The notes under the pieces are model-generated. The model saw only the letters and a list, made by a program, of their open reading frames with translations. It made no database searches and was not told the origin of the DNA. From Myxococcales bacterium (GTDB lineage: Bacteria > Myxococcota_A > UBA9160 > SMWR01), in the NCBI GenBank assembly GCA_022572485.1, contig JACZVU010000023.1, positions 1 through 23,360 of the forward strand: a DNA stretch of 23,360 nt. The letters run 5' to 3'. Below, in pieces: positions 1-7,714 of the stretch; the stretch's first letter is position 1; the number at the start of each line of letters is the position of its first letter. A program made the position numbers and the translations under genes.

Positions 1-116
1 TCGGTGTGATCGCTACGGGCCCGACGGATATCCGCATCGCCTTTTCCTGTTTGGAGGTCGGAGAGGTCGAGCCACTCTTCGAAGATCTCCACAAGGCGAT
101 CCAAGACATGCGCTAG
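1..116 (+). CDS. Aminotransferase class I/II, C-terminal end (partial)
   Basis: The left edge cuts this gene. The first full codon is at 3 and TAG at 114-116 ends it, leaving 37 residues. The tail has the pattern ...TDIRIAFSCLEVGEVEPLF followed by a short helix (EDLHKAIQDMR). This is the usual end of PLP fold-type I aminotransferases: a strand carrying the substrate-carboxylate Arg (xIRIxFS), then an EVGEVEPLFEDL-type helix. Substrate and exact subfamily cannot be told from so little. It converges with the M20 peptidase gene. The call rests on motif resemblance only. Confidence 0.55.
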   Translation, partial: GVIATGPTDIRIAFSCLEVGEVEPLFEDLHKAIQDMR

Positions 117-190
117 AGAGGATCGCGGAATAGGGTTACACCGATCCTCGTCGGAAACGGGTGTCACGGTATTCTGCGGGACTCTCTAGC

Positions 191-312
191 TGGCGAATCC
201 TTCGGATTCGCTTGCGGCGTCGCGTGATTCCATTACTGGGGGTCGCGCTCTTGGCGGGCGAATCCTCTGGATTCGCTTGCAGAGTTGCGTGACTTCATTC
301 TGGGGCCACGCT
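191..312. repeat. Two diverged copies of a short palindromic intergenic repeat
   Basis: The 210-base gap between the convergent genes ending at 116 and 327 holds two similar units of about 56-60 bases, roughly 191-250 and 252-312. Each contains a perfect 8-bp stem, GCGAATCC/GGATTCGC, with a 3-base loop. The stems are at 193-211 (loop TTC) and 258-276 (loop TCT). After each stem the copies share CTTGC, GCGTGA and CATT. The stem is identical and the loop differs, as in REP-like extragenic palindromes. There is no T-run, so a standard intrinsic terminator is not supported, although the position between converging genes fits a transcript-end role. Confidence 0.6.
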
Positions 313-326
313 TCTAGCCGACGCGC

Positions 327-1775
327 TCAATCCAGGCGGTCGAGTTCTTCCAATATTTCGATGAGCGTGGTCACCGCAATTGCGAGCGACCCAACATCCG
401 CGCGCTCGTTGCGGCCGTGTACACCGCTGGAGTCTTCGCGCCGCATCGCTCGGGGTGTGAAACCATAGGAGATCACTCCGGCGTCTCGAAAGTAGTGAGC
501 GTCGGTAAAGCCGATCGTGACCGATGGAACCGCATGGGCCGGCGGGTCGGATTTCGCCGCGATGGCTTCGATGGCCGCGTAGAGCAGAGTATCCGCGGAT
601 GAGCTGTGAGCCTCGAAGGTGAGCAGCACCTCGGTGCTGATGCCCGGATCTGCGATGGCTTGCCGTACGCGCTGGGTAAGGCGCTCGCAGCTCTCTCCTG
701 GCAACAAGCGCGCGTCGATGTGGGCGGTGGCCTGCGCGGGAAGGACGTTGGTGCGCGAGCTGCCTTCGAGGACCGTAACCGTCAGCGTGTTGGTCAGCAG
801 CGCCGCCTGGAAACGCAAGGTCATGAAGCGGCGCCGAAATGCCGGATCTTCGGTGAGGTGGCGGGTGAGGTCCGCGTACCCGGCGGCGTCTTCGGGCGGA
901 GCCAACTCCGCCAACGCGCGATACATCTGCGCGACCTCGGGTACGACGCGAACGGGCCACTCGATTCGGCCCACGCGCTCGAGTGCTGCAATCAGTCGGG
1001 GAACCGCGGCGTCCAGAGGGGGCACGGAGCTGTGCCCTGGAGTTCCATGCGCCACGACGCGGAGCCAGCAGGGGCTCTTCTCGACGACGCCAACCCGCCA
1101 GAGCGCCGGATCGTCGCTGCCTCGGTTCAAGATCCCACCGCCCTCGGTGAGGAGGTACTCGGCGCCGCCGAGGAGGCCGGGTCGCTCACGGGTGATGAAG
1201 CCCGCCCCATCCGCTCCCCCACTCTCCTCGTCGGGTGTCGCGAGGAAGATGACATCTCGCTTCAGCGGAGGTTCGCGGTTGGCCAATTCGAGCAGCGTCA
1301 GCAGGTGGACGATTGAAATGCCCTTCGCATCGAGCGAACCGCGACCGATCACGTAATCGCCTTCGCGAGCGCCGGCGAAGGGATCGGTAGACCAGGCATC
1401 CGGGTCGGCGGGAACGACGTCCAGATGGGAGAGCAGGATGATGGGTAGCCGCTCGCCGCTACCGCGCACCACCCCCCAGGCTGCAGCGCGCCCGATCTTG
1501 GAGTCGCCGGATGGTGTATCGATCACGCGTGTTTCGATTCCGGCCTTCGAGAGGATCTTCGAAAAAAACACTGCGAGAGGCTTCTCGTTGCCGGGCGGGT
1601 TGACGGTCTCGATCTGAATCGCCCGAGAGAGCAGTTCCGCGACGCGGTCTTTCGCGCGCGCGAAATCGCCCCCGTCCCGCGTGAAGTCGCCGCCGTGAGT
1701 CGTGCACCCTTGGAGGGCAAGAAGTAGCGAAATCGCCCCAGCGATAACCCAAAGTACGCTGCCGAAAATTCGCAC
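327..1775 (-). CDS. M20-family metallopeptidase, predicted lipoprotein
   Basis: This is a di-zinc M20 (ArgE/DapE/CPG2-like) amidohydrolase or carboxypeptidase. Visible motifs are SHLDVVP (H117, D119), GRGSLDAKG (D149, the bridging Asp), PDEESGG (general base E183 and zinc ligand E184) and a C-terminal HGRNERAD with the last His ligand. With the GTG start at 1775 the protein is 482 aa and opens with a classic lipoprotein signal: MRIFGS, a hydrophobic stretch, then LALQGC with the lipidated Cys at 24. That is why I prefer this start. In-frame ATGs at 1886 (519 aa) and 1934 are alternatives, but neither has a strong Shine-Dalgarno and both leave a long polar stretch before the signal. The likely role is hydrolysis of peptides or N-acyl amino acids at the envelope. 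Substrate is unknown. Confidence 0.85.
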   Translation of the reverse strand: MRIFGSVLWVIAGAISLLLALQGCTTHGGDFTRDGGDFARAKDRVAELLSRAIQIETVNPPGNEKPLAVFFSKILSKAGIETRVIDTPSGDSKIGRAAAWGVVRGSGERLPIILLSHLDVVPADPDAWSTDPFAGAREGDYVIGRGSLDAKGISIVHLLTLLELANREPPLKRDVIFLATPDEESGGADGAGFITRERPGLLGGAEYLLTEGGGILNRGSDDPALWRVGVVEKSPCWLRVVAHGTPGHSSVPPLDAAVPRLIAALERVGRIEWPVRVVPEVAQMYRALAELAPPEDAAGYADLTRHLTEDPAFRRRFMTLRFQAALLTNTLTVTVLEGSSRTNVLPAQATAHIDARLLPGESCERLTQRVRQAIADPGISTEVLLTFEAHSSSADTLLYAAIEAIAAKSDPPAHAVPSVTIGFTDAHYFRDAGVISYGFTPRAMRREDSSGVHGRNERADVGSLAIAVTTLIEILEELDRLD

Positions 1776-1886
1776 GCGGTGGCTGAAGATCCACGGAAAG
1801 CAGCACCGTTGACCACTTAGCGTCGAATCGAAGAACTGCGTTGAAGGGTTTCCCCCCTGGGGGGTTCGCTTTGCGTCGACACTCAT

Positions 1887-2026
1887 TGGATGACCGCCAC
1901 TATGCCGCTCAGAGATGAGGTAATTACCGTGCATCGCGGATCGACGAAAGCTAACTATAGGCGCGCGGAACAAGCAGAAGCGAGGGTCGGAATCGCGCCG
2001 CGCTTGCAGGGGGGGAGCCTGGGTCC
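1887..2026. promoter_or_regulatory. Divergent intergenic region with a 10-bp palindrome
   Basis: This gap separates the longest plausible start of the minus-strand M20 peptidase from the plus-strand M23 peptidase, so promoters for both should lie here or just beside it. A perfect palindrome, GGTAATTACC, is at 1919-1928 and is one of few AT-rich spots in the area. A second AT-rich patch, CTAACTATAG, is at 1951-1960. A purine-rich GGGGGGAG just before 2027 serves as the M23 ribosome binding site. I could not assign well-spaced -35/-10 pairs. Confidence 0.35.
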
Positions 2027-3418
2027 ATGCGTATGAACCGCCCATCACCGGGTTGGCGATCGTCTACGATCGTCATATCGCTCTTTGGTGTTGGCGTGTG
2101 TGCAGCGCTCGGGATGCTGATCAGCGTTTCGCCGTTTGATTCATCGAACGCAGCCGTGCCTGCCGTGACCGCCGAATTCGAAAACTCGACCCTCGAGATT
2201 TCGATCGCTCCAATCGCCAAGGACCCGACCACAGCTGCGCCAGCACCGGCTCTCGAAGCGGAAGTCGAAGCGCTCCCCCGCGCTCTCGAAGCGGTTTCGC
2301 CGCGGGTCACCGAAGGCGTGCTCGAACGAGGCGACACCCTCGCGCGCTCGCTCACCGGGCAGGGTGTCAATGCGCGAGTCATCGATCGCATTGCGAGAGA
2401 GATGATCGGGCACTTCGACTTCCGCCGCTCGCAACCCCGTCACAGCTACCGACTCGTGCAGAACACAGCAGGCGAGATTGAATTCTTCTTCTACCGCCTT
2501 TCACCGGTCGTCGGCTACGAGTTGAGTCGCGATGCAGAGGGTGTCTACACGGTGGTGAGAGACGAGGCTGAACTCTGGCCGCGCCAGACGATGGTCGCTG
2601 GAACCGTCACCTTCAGCCTCTATGGTGCGATCACGGATCTGGGCGCCGGGCCACAGCTCGTGAACGACTTTACCGAGGTTTTCGCGTACGACGTCGATTT
2701 CTCGCGCATGGTAAGAGTTGGCGATGAGTTTCGAATTCTCTACGAGCGGTTGTTCCGCACAGGCGAGGGCGGAGAAGAAGCCTTCGTTCGTTCGGGTCGA
2801 ATCCTCGCAGCTCGCTATGCGGGTACATCCGGCGAACATACGGCCGTGTACTTCGAATCCGAAGAAGGGCGTGGCGGTTACTACCGGCCCGATGGAAGTT
2901 CGGTAGAACGCCAGTTCTTGATGGCTCCCGTTCGCTATGCGCGCGTGAGTTCACGCTACTCGGCAGCGAGACGCCACCCCATTCTCAAGATCACGCGCCC
3001 GCACCACGGAATCGATTACGCGGCGCCCACGGGAACTCCGGTTTTTGCGGTTGCCAACGGTGAAGTGATCTACAACGGTTGGTCCGGCGGCTTCGGCAAC
3101 CTGGTGAAGATTCGACACCACAGCGGCTACGTGTCCTATTACGGCCACCTCTCGCGATTTTCAGACGGACTCCGCGTGGGAAAATCCGTCGGCCAGAAAC
3201 AGGTCATCGGTTACGTGGGGAGCACGGGTTTGTCGACCGGACCGCATGTCTGCTTTCGCGTTGCCAAGGACGGCACCTATGTGAATCCGCTTCGGTTACC
3301 GAGCCCAGAGGGGCCGCCGCTTTCCGACGAGTTCAAGGAGAAGTTCCAGATCCATCGCGACACCCTGCTCGCTTCGCTCGACTCCGGCACACTCGTCTCC
3401 GCCGATGAGGCCCTCTAG
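2027..3418 (+). CDS. M23 (LytM-type) peptidoglycan metallopeptidase, membrane-anchored
   Basis: The 463-aa protein has an N-terminal membrane anchor (about residues 13-34) and a Pro/Ala-rich linker. A LysM/OapA-like region (about 95-240, with RGDTLARSL and RVGDEFRILYE) follows. The C-terminal M23 domain spans about 300-425. Zinc and catalytic residues are visible as HxxxD (H326, D330) and YYGH (H374), with GPHVC at 405-409. In the last motif the usual HxH is HxC: the His that normally binds zinc is Cys409. The layout resembles MepM-like endopeptidases, which cut peptide cross-links in the periplasm. The start at 2027 follows a GGGGGGAG ribosome binding site, and an in-frame ATG two codons later is also possible. 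The gene opens the long plus-strand gene series. Confidence 0.88.
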   Translation: MRMNRPSPGWRSSTIVISLFGVGVCAALGMLISVSPFDSSNAAVPAVTAEFENSTLEISIAPIAKDPTTAAPAPALEAEVEALPRALEAVSPRVTEGVLERGDTLARSLTGQGVNARVIDRIAREMIGHFDFRRSQPRHSYRLVQNTAGEIEFFFYRLSPVVGYELSRDAEGVYTVVRDEAELWPRQTMVAGTVTFSLYGAITDLGAGPQLVNDFTEVFAYDVDFSRMVRVGDEFRILYERLFRTGEGGEEAFVRSGRILAARYAGTSGEHTAVYFESEEGRGGYYRPDGSSVERQFLMAPVRYARVSSRYSAARRHPILKITRPHHGIDYAAPTGTPVFAVANGEVIYNGWSGGFGNLVKIRHHSGYVSYYGHLSRFSDGLRVGKSVGQKQVIGYVGSTGLSTGPHVCFRVAKDGTYVNPLRLPSPEGPPLSDEFKEKFQIHRDTLLASLDSGTLVSADEAL

Positions 3419-3506
3419 GCCCGGGATTGCCCTCGTCGTACTTCGGCGCTGCCCGCCCGGGTCCGGTGTGGTCCATTCGGCGGAGCGCGGGTACGTTCCC
3501 TCAGCG

Positions 3507-3950
3507 ATGAATGCATCCCCCCCTGCGATCGATCTCTCTGCGCGCCTCGAAAGCCTCGGCCGGGCCCTGGGCGAGCGAGAAGCAGCTTACGCCCGGGATC
3601 TCGAGACGGCTCGCGGGCAGGCCGAAGCATTTCACGTTCGGGTCGAAGAGGCTCTCGAACGATTTCACGCCGCGGCGCGACGCGCGGGCGCTCCCCACCT
3701 GCGGATCGATCTCAGCGAGATTCGCGTGGACGACAAGCACCTGCGAGCCGTCGAATTCGACCTGACGCGCGGTCGACACAAAGCCATCGTGGTTGCCAAG
3801 AGCTCGGGTGAGATCACGCTGGTCGGACCCTTCCGCAGCGGCAAGGCCGAGGGCCCGTGCAAGACATTGCCCTTCGCCTCGCAGGCAGAAATCGACACAG
3901 CCCTTGGCGATTTTCTCGCCGCCTTCGTCGAAGAGGCTGCCACTCCGTGA
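3507..3950 (+). CDS. Hypothetical protein with N-terminal coiled coil
   Basis: I do not recognise this 147-aa protein. Residues about 8-60 are rich in Ala, Glu, Arg and Leu and look helical or coiled-coil. The C-terminal half (RIDLSEIRVDDKHLRAVEFDL and on) alternates strands and ends in an Ala-rich helix. There is no signal peptide or transmembrane segment. The ATG at 3507 is chosen because the in-frame upstream stretch back to 3405 overlaps the M23 gene and has unusual composition. The stop overlaps the DUF84 start by 4 bases (GTGA at 3947-3950), so the two are probably translated together. Function unknown. Confidence 0.65.
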   Translation: MNASPPAIDLSARLESLGRALGEREAAYARDLETARGQAEAFHVRVEEALERFHAAARRAGAPHLRIDLSEIRVDDKHLRAVEFDLTRGRHKAIVVAKSSGEITLVGPFRSGKAEGPCKTLPFASQAEIDTALGDFLAAFVEEAATP

Positions 3951-4567
3951 CGCGCTTTTCGCGAGAGAGCCCGTTGGCAGCCGTCCGCTGGGTGAGGGTC
4001 GGTTCGTTGACCGAGGCGAAGCTGGCCGCGGTTCGCAGCGCAATTGGCGTCTACGCGCCCGACGCCAAAGTCGAGGGTGTCGCGGTTGCGAGTGGTGTAT
4101 CCGAACAACCGGTCGGCTTCGAAGAAATCATTCGCGGTGCGCGCAACCGCGCCGCCGCAGCCGTGAGCGGGCCCCCCTGTGATCTGGGCGTCGGGATCGA
4201 GGATGGACTGGTGTCACTTCCGACGGGCGATTCGAAGGAGGAAGTCGCGCATCTGAACATCGGCTGCGTGGCCATCACCGATGGCGAGCGGACTTCGATC
4301 GGTTTTTCATCGGCATTTGGATACCCTCCGGAGTGCTCGATTCCCGCGGTACACGATCGCGAGCCGATCAGTGCGGTCTTTGATCGCTTCTGGGGGGCCC
4401 ACCGTGGCGAGTTGGCAGTGAAATCTTCAGCACCGAGCATTGGAAACATCGGTCGATTGAGCAACGGCGTGTTGCCTCGTGCCGAATACGCGCGCCATGG
4501 CGTACTCTGTGCACTCGTCGCGTTTCTTCAGCCGGATCTCTATGGTCCCAAAGAAGGTGCGGTGTGA
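3947..4567 (+). CDS. DUF84-family inosine/xanthosine triphosphatase (YjjX-like)
   Basis: The 206-aa product from GTG 3947 has the DUF84/ITPase-like pattern. VGSLTEAK (18-25) is the phosphate-binding loop, followed by SGVSEQP (49-55) with a GARNRA helix, then VGIEDGLV (82-89) with acidic metal-binding residues. The family removes non-canonical purine nucleoside triphosphates (ITP, XTP) from the pool. The GTG start overlaps the preceding stop by 4 bases, and the stop overlaps the gshA start by 4 bases. An upstream in-frame ATG at 3857 would run deep into the previous gene in a basic, non-conserved stretch and is rejected. Confidence 0.8.
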   Translation: MTRFSRESPLAAVRWVRVGSLTEAKLAAVRSAIGVYAPDAKVEGVAVASGVSEQPVGFEEIIRGARNRAAAAVSGPPCDLGVGIEDGLVSLPTGDSKEEVAHLNIGCVAITDGERTSIGFSSAFGYPPECSIPAVHDREPISAVFDRFWGAHRGELAVKSSAPSIGNIGRLSNGVLPRAEYARHGVLCALVAFLQPDLYGPKEGAV

Positions 4568-5919
4568 GCGAGACAGCGACGGCTTCTCAGCAGCTCGTCG
4601 AATCCGTGGATGATCTCGTCGCGTTTCTCCGCGCTGGCGAAAAGCCACCGGAGCGCTGGCGGGTGGGAACCGAGCACGAAAAGATCGGCCTCCACGGGTC
4701 CAGCCGGAGCCCCGTCGAATACGCTGGAGATTGCGGAATCGGTGCCTTGTTGGAGCGCATCGCCGATCGCGCGGGTTGGGAGCCCGTCTTCGAGGACGGA
4801 AATATCATCGCGTTGCAGCGCGATGGTGCGAGCATCACGCTCGAACCCGGCGGGCAGCTGGAACTCTCGGGAGCGCCCCTGCGCACCATTTACGAAACCT
4901 GCGAAGAATTTCACGCCCATCTCGAACTGCTGCGCGGCGCTTCCGAGCCGCTGGACATCGTGTGGCTCGGCCTGGGAATCCACCCGATTCACTCTGTCGA
5001 TGAGCTGCCGAGGATGCCCAAGGAGCGCTATCGCATCATGCGCCGCTACATGCCCACGCGGGGATCGCGAGGGCTGATCATGATGTTCGCGACGGCAACT
5101 GTCCAAGCGAACTTCGATTACGAATCCGAAAGAGATATGGTGGACAAAGTTCGCACGGCACTCATGGTCTCGCCCATCGTGTCGGCGATCTTCGCGAACT
5201 CGAGCCTCTCTGAAGGAAAAGCCAACGGCTTCGTGTCTAGGCGCATGCACGCCTGGACGGATACCGATCCAGATCGGTGTGGGATGTTGCCGATCGCCTT
5301 CGAGCCCGACTTTGGTTATCGGCGCTATGTGGAGTGGGCGCTCGACGTACCGATGTTCTTTGTCGTGCGTGAAGGGCGCTTCGAGTCGGCTTACGACATG
5401 ACCTTCCGGCAGTTTTTGGAAAATGGGCGCGGAGGCGAGCGCGCCACCCTCGCGGATTTCGGTCGCCACCTCACCACCCTGTTTCCCGAGGTCCGCGTCA
5501 AGCAGTTCATCGAGCTTCGCTGCGCCGACGCGGTGCCGCCCGGTCTCACCTGCTCGCTGCCAGCTCTTTGGAAGGGCATTCTGTACGACGAAACCGCCCG
5601 CGCGGCGGCGGCGAACTTGGTCGATGCTACTCAGGCCGAGCGCGCGGCGGCCATGGAAGCGGTTTCACGCCGGGGTCTGGCGGTAAGCTACGCGGGGCAG
5701 CCCGTTCTCGGTCTGGCTCGAGAACTCGTTGAGATCGCTCGCAATGGTCTCGAGCGAATCGGCCATGCTGGTCCGAGCGCGCCCGATGAGTCGGCATTCC
5801 TGGATCCGATTTTCGCGCAGCTCGCGCTTGGAAAAAGCCCCGGTCAGGTTGTACTCGAGTGCTGGGAAGGTGAGTGGGAGAGGTCCTTCGAGCGCTTGAT
5901 CGAGTACGCGCGCTATTGA
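4564..5919 (+). CDS. gshA: Glutamate-cysteine ligase, class III (plant/alphaproteobacterial type)
   Basis: The enzyme joins L-glutamate and L-cysteine using ATP to make gamma-glutamylcysteine, the first step of glutathione synthesis. The 451-aa length fits the GCS2 plant-type family, which is unrelated in overall sequence to E. coli GshA. Motifs include GTEHEK (35-40), EPGGQLELSG (94-103), RYMPTRGSRG, a MMFATATVQANFDY core and a C-terminal KQFIELRCAD. The GTG at 4564 overlaps the DUF84 stop by 4 bases. The next gene, 65 bases downstream, is a glutaredoxin-thioredoxin reductase fusion, so the surroundings are about thiol metabolism. No gshB is present in the window. Confidence 0.92.
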   Translation: MSETATASQQLVESVDDLVAFLRAGEKPPERWRVGTEHEKIGLHGSSRSPVEYAGDCGIGALLERIADRAGWEPVFEDGNIIALQRDGASITLEPGGQLELSGAPLRTIYETCEEFHAHLELLRGASEPLDIVWLGLGIHPIHSVDELPRMPKERYRIMRRYMPTRGSRGLIMMFATATVQANFDYESERDMVDKVRTALMVSPIVSAIFANSSLSEGKANGFVSRRMHAWTDTDPDRCGMLPIAFEPDFGYRRYVEWALDVPMFFVVREGRFESAYDMTFRQFLENGRGGERATLADFGRHLTTLFPEVRVKQFIELRCADAVPPGLTCSLPALWKGILYDETARAAAANLVDATQAERAAAMEAVSRRGLAVSYAGQPVLGLARELVEIARNGLERIGHAGPSAPDESAFLDPIFAQLALGKSPGQVVLECWEGEWERSFERLIEYARY

Positions 5920-5984
5920 AGATGGAAACGCTCGGGGATTCATAAGCGAAAATTCCCGGGCGCGGCTCCGAGGAGACTCTTCTG

Positions 5985-7196
5985 ATGTCGATCGTGATCT
6001 ACACAAAGGACAGTTGCCCGTATTGCGCGATGGCCAAACGGCTTCTGCAGTCCAAGGGCGTCGAGTGGACGGAGATCAATATCGAGACCGAGGCGGGGCG
6101 TCGCGATGAGATGATCGAACGGAGTGGCCGAATGACGGTTCCGCAGATCTTCATCGGAGAAGTCCACGTCGGTGGTTTCGAAGATCTCTCGGCCATGGAG
6201 AGCGCTGCTGAACTCGATCCGCTTCTCGGTCGCACAAGTGGCCCCGTCGAGAAAGCCGGTGAGGAGGCCGAGCATCGCCGCGTCATCATCGTGGGAAGCG
6301 GCCCCGCTGGCTACACGGCGGCGATCTACGCCGCGCGAGCGGAGCTCGATCCGCTGGTCATTGCGGGCCTCCAGTTCGGTGGGCAGCTCATGTTGACCAC
6401 GGATGTCGAGAACTACCCCGGTTTTCCCGAGGGTGTAACGGGCCCCGAAATGATGGAGTTGTTCCAGAAGCAGGCCGAACGCTTCGGAACAAAGATCATC
6501 ATGGAGGACGCCACCCAAGTCGATTGTTCTGCGCGCCCCTTTCGGGTGAAGATTGCCGAGCGCTCGTTCACCGCGGATGCCCTGATCCTCGCGATGGGCG
6601 CCTCCGCGAAGTGGCTCGGGATCGAATCGGAGCAGCGCTTGATGAACAAAGGTGTGTCGGCGTGCGCGACGTGCGACGGAGCGCTGTTTCGCGGCAAGTC
6701 CATGGCCGTCGTGGGGGGTGGCGACACGGCTCTCGAGGAGGCGCTCTTCCTGACCCGCTTCGCGACGAAGGTATTCGTCATTCATCGCAGGGATTCGATG
6801 CGCGCATCCAAGATCATGCAAGAGCGCGCACGCAATCACGAGAAAATTGAATTCGTGTGGAATTCGGTGGTCGATGAAGTGGTCGGAGAAGATTTTGTAA
6901 CCGGAGTGCGAACGCGCAACGTGAAGACCGATCAGATCCAGGAATTGGGTGTCGAAGCGGTGTTCATCGCAATCGGACATGAGCCCAATACAAAACTCGT
7001 CCGAGACCAGATCGACCTGAACCCGGTTGGGTACATCACGGTGGTTCCGGGCACGAGCCGGGCCAACATCGAGGGCGTCTTCGCGTGCGGTGATGCGACA
7101 GATCCGGTCTATCGACAGGCTGTCACGGCTGCGGGAAGCGGCTGCATGGCGGCGATCGACGCCGAGCGCTGGCTCGCCGAGCAGGGGATCGCGTAA
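5985..7196 (+). CDS. Glutaredoxin-thioredoxin reductase fusion protein
   Basis: The single 403-aa frame encodes two enzymes. Residues 1-82 form a glutaredoxin: dithiol site CPYC (11-14), cis-proline loop TVPQIF (51-56) and GG at 64-65. A charged linker (about 83-98) leads to a low-molecular-weight thioredoxin reductase. That half has the FAD motif VGSGPAGYTAA (103-113), active-site CATC (227-230), NADPH loop GGGDTALEEA (244-253), NADPH-specific HRRDSMRA (267-274), and the second FAD motif ACGD (367-370). All key residues are intact. A GAGGAG ribosome binding site about 9 bases before ATG 5985 fixes the start, and there is no stop or second ribosome binding site at the junction. The inferred role is passing NADPH electrons through FAD and CATC to the attached CPYC. 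It follows gshA directly. Confidence 0.93.
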   Translation: MSIVIYTKDSCPYCAMAKRLLQSKGVEWTEINIETEAGRRDEMIERSGRMTVPQIFIGEVHVGGFEDLSAMESAAELDPLLGRTSGPVEKAGEEAEHRRVIIVGSGPAGYTAAIYAARAELDPLVIAGLQFGGQLMLTTDVENYPGFPEGVTGPEMMELFQKQAERFGTKIIMEDATQVDCSARPFRVKIAERSFTADALILAMGASAKWLGIESEQRLMNKGVSACATCDGALFRGKSMAVVGGGDTALEEALFLTRFATKVFVIHRRDSMRASKIMQERARNHEKIEFVWNSVVDEVVGEDFVTGVRTRNVKTDQIQELGVEAVFIAIGHEPNTKLVRDQIDLNPVGYITVVPGTSRANIEGVFACGDATDPVYRQAVTAAGSGCMAAIDAERWLAEQGIA

Positions 7197-7326
7197 CCCA
7201 TTTCGCCTTGGCGCGGCAATGTTGCACCGGAGCCGGCGTTTCTGGTACACCGGGCATCGGAATTGACGTCGAATTGCGCCGTTTGGATTTCTCGATTTCA
7301 ATGGATTGCCGCGGGGGGTAGCTCGA

Positions 7327-7668
7327 GTGGACGCGTCGTTGATCAGTGGGCTTCCGATGATTCTCGTCGGTATGGGGACGGTCTTTTGTGCTTTGATTGC
7401 GCTGGTGGGTCTTATTGCGCTGACGACTCGCATCCTGAGCCGCTCCCGGCCCGAAACGAGCGCTCCGTCCAGAGTCGTTCCCGCTACGCTTCTCCAAGTT
7501 GACAGCTCGAGCGCAGGACGCGAAGCCTCGGAGGACGATCTTCTGCGGGTTGCGCTGGCTGCATTTTCATATCATCGAAAACATCGAGAGATTACAACGG
7601 CTCCCGCTACAGCATCGGCCTGGATGAGCGCGGGCCGAATGTGGCAGATTGCGCCATTTCGCAGGTAG
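7327..7668 (+). CDS. oadG: Sodium-pump decarboxylase gamma subunit (OadG family)
   Basis: The small 113-aa membrane protein has one transmembrane helix near the N terminus (about 8-34, with LPMILVGMGTVFCALIALVG). That is the characteristic LxGMGxVF pattern of OadG/MmdD subunits. A Pro/Ser-rich linker follows, then a short C-terminal segment with SAWMSAGRMW like the usual W-x3-GR tail. The subunit anchors and assembles the sodium-translocating decarboxylase. The GTG at 7327 is preferred because it sits behind a GGGGGG tract and places the helix where the family has it; a TTG at 7306 is also in frame. A 130-base gap separates it from the reductase fusion and may hold a promoter. Confidence 0.8.
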   Translation: MDASLISGLPMILVGMGTVFCALIALVGLIALTTRILSRSRPETSAPSRVVPATLLQVDSSSAGREASEDDLLRVALAAFSYHRKHREITTAPATASAWMSAGRMWQIAPFRR

Positions 7669-7714
7669 ATTGTTTTCGCCGAAAGGCTTTTTCCTGTAAG
7701 CGCCGGGACAAAAA

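Noticed and set aside
118..149. 8-bp stem GAGGATCG/CGATCCTC with a 16-base loop after the aminotransferase stop
   Set aside because: Large loop and no T-run, so not called a terminator. Chance occurrence is plausible.
1852..1864. CCCCCC-T-GGGGGG inverted repeat upstream of the M20 gene
   Set aside because: A one-base loop cannot form a hairpin of full length. It is coding if the ATG at 1886 is used, and has no clear role.
4540..5469. A 309-codon minus-strand frame opposite gshA
   Set aside because: Antisense shadow: His/Arg/Asp-rich product without motifs, while gshA is well supported.
5940..7433. A 497-codon open frame on the minus strand opposite the Grx-TrxR fusion
   Set aside because: It is a shadow of high-GC third-position bias. 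The product has no recognisable domain and the plus-strand frame has full catalytic motifs.
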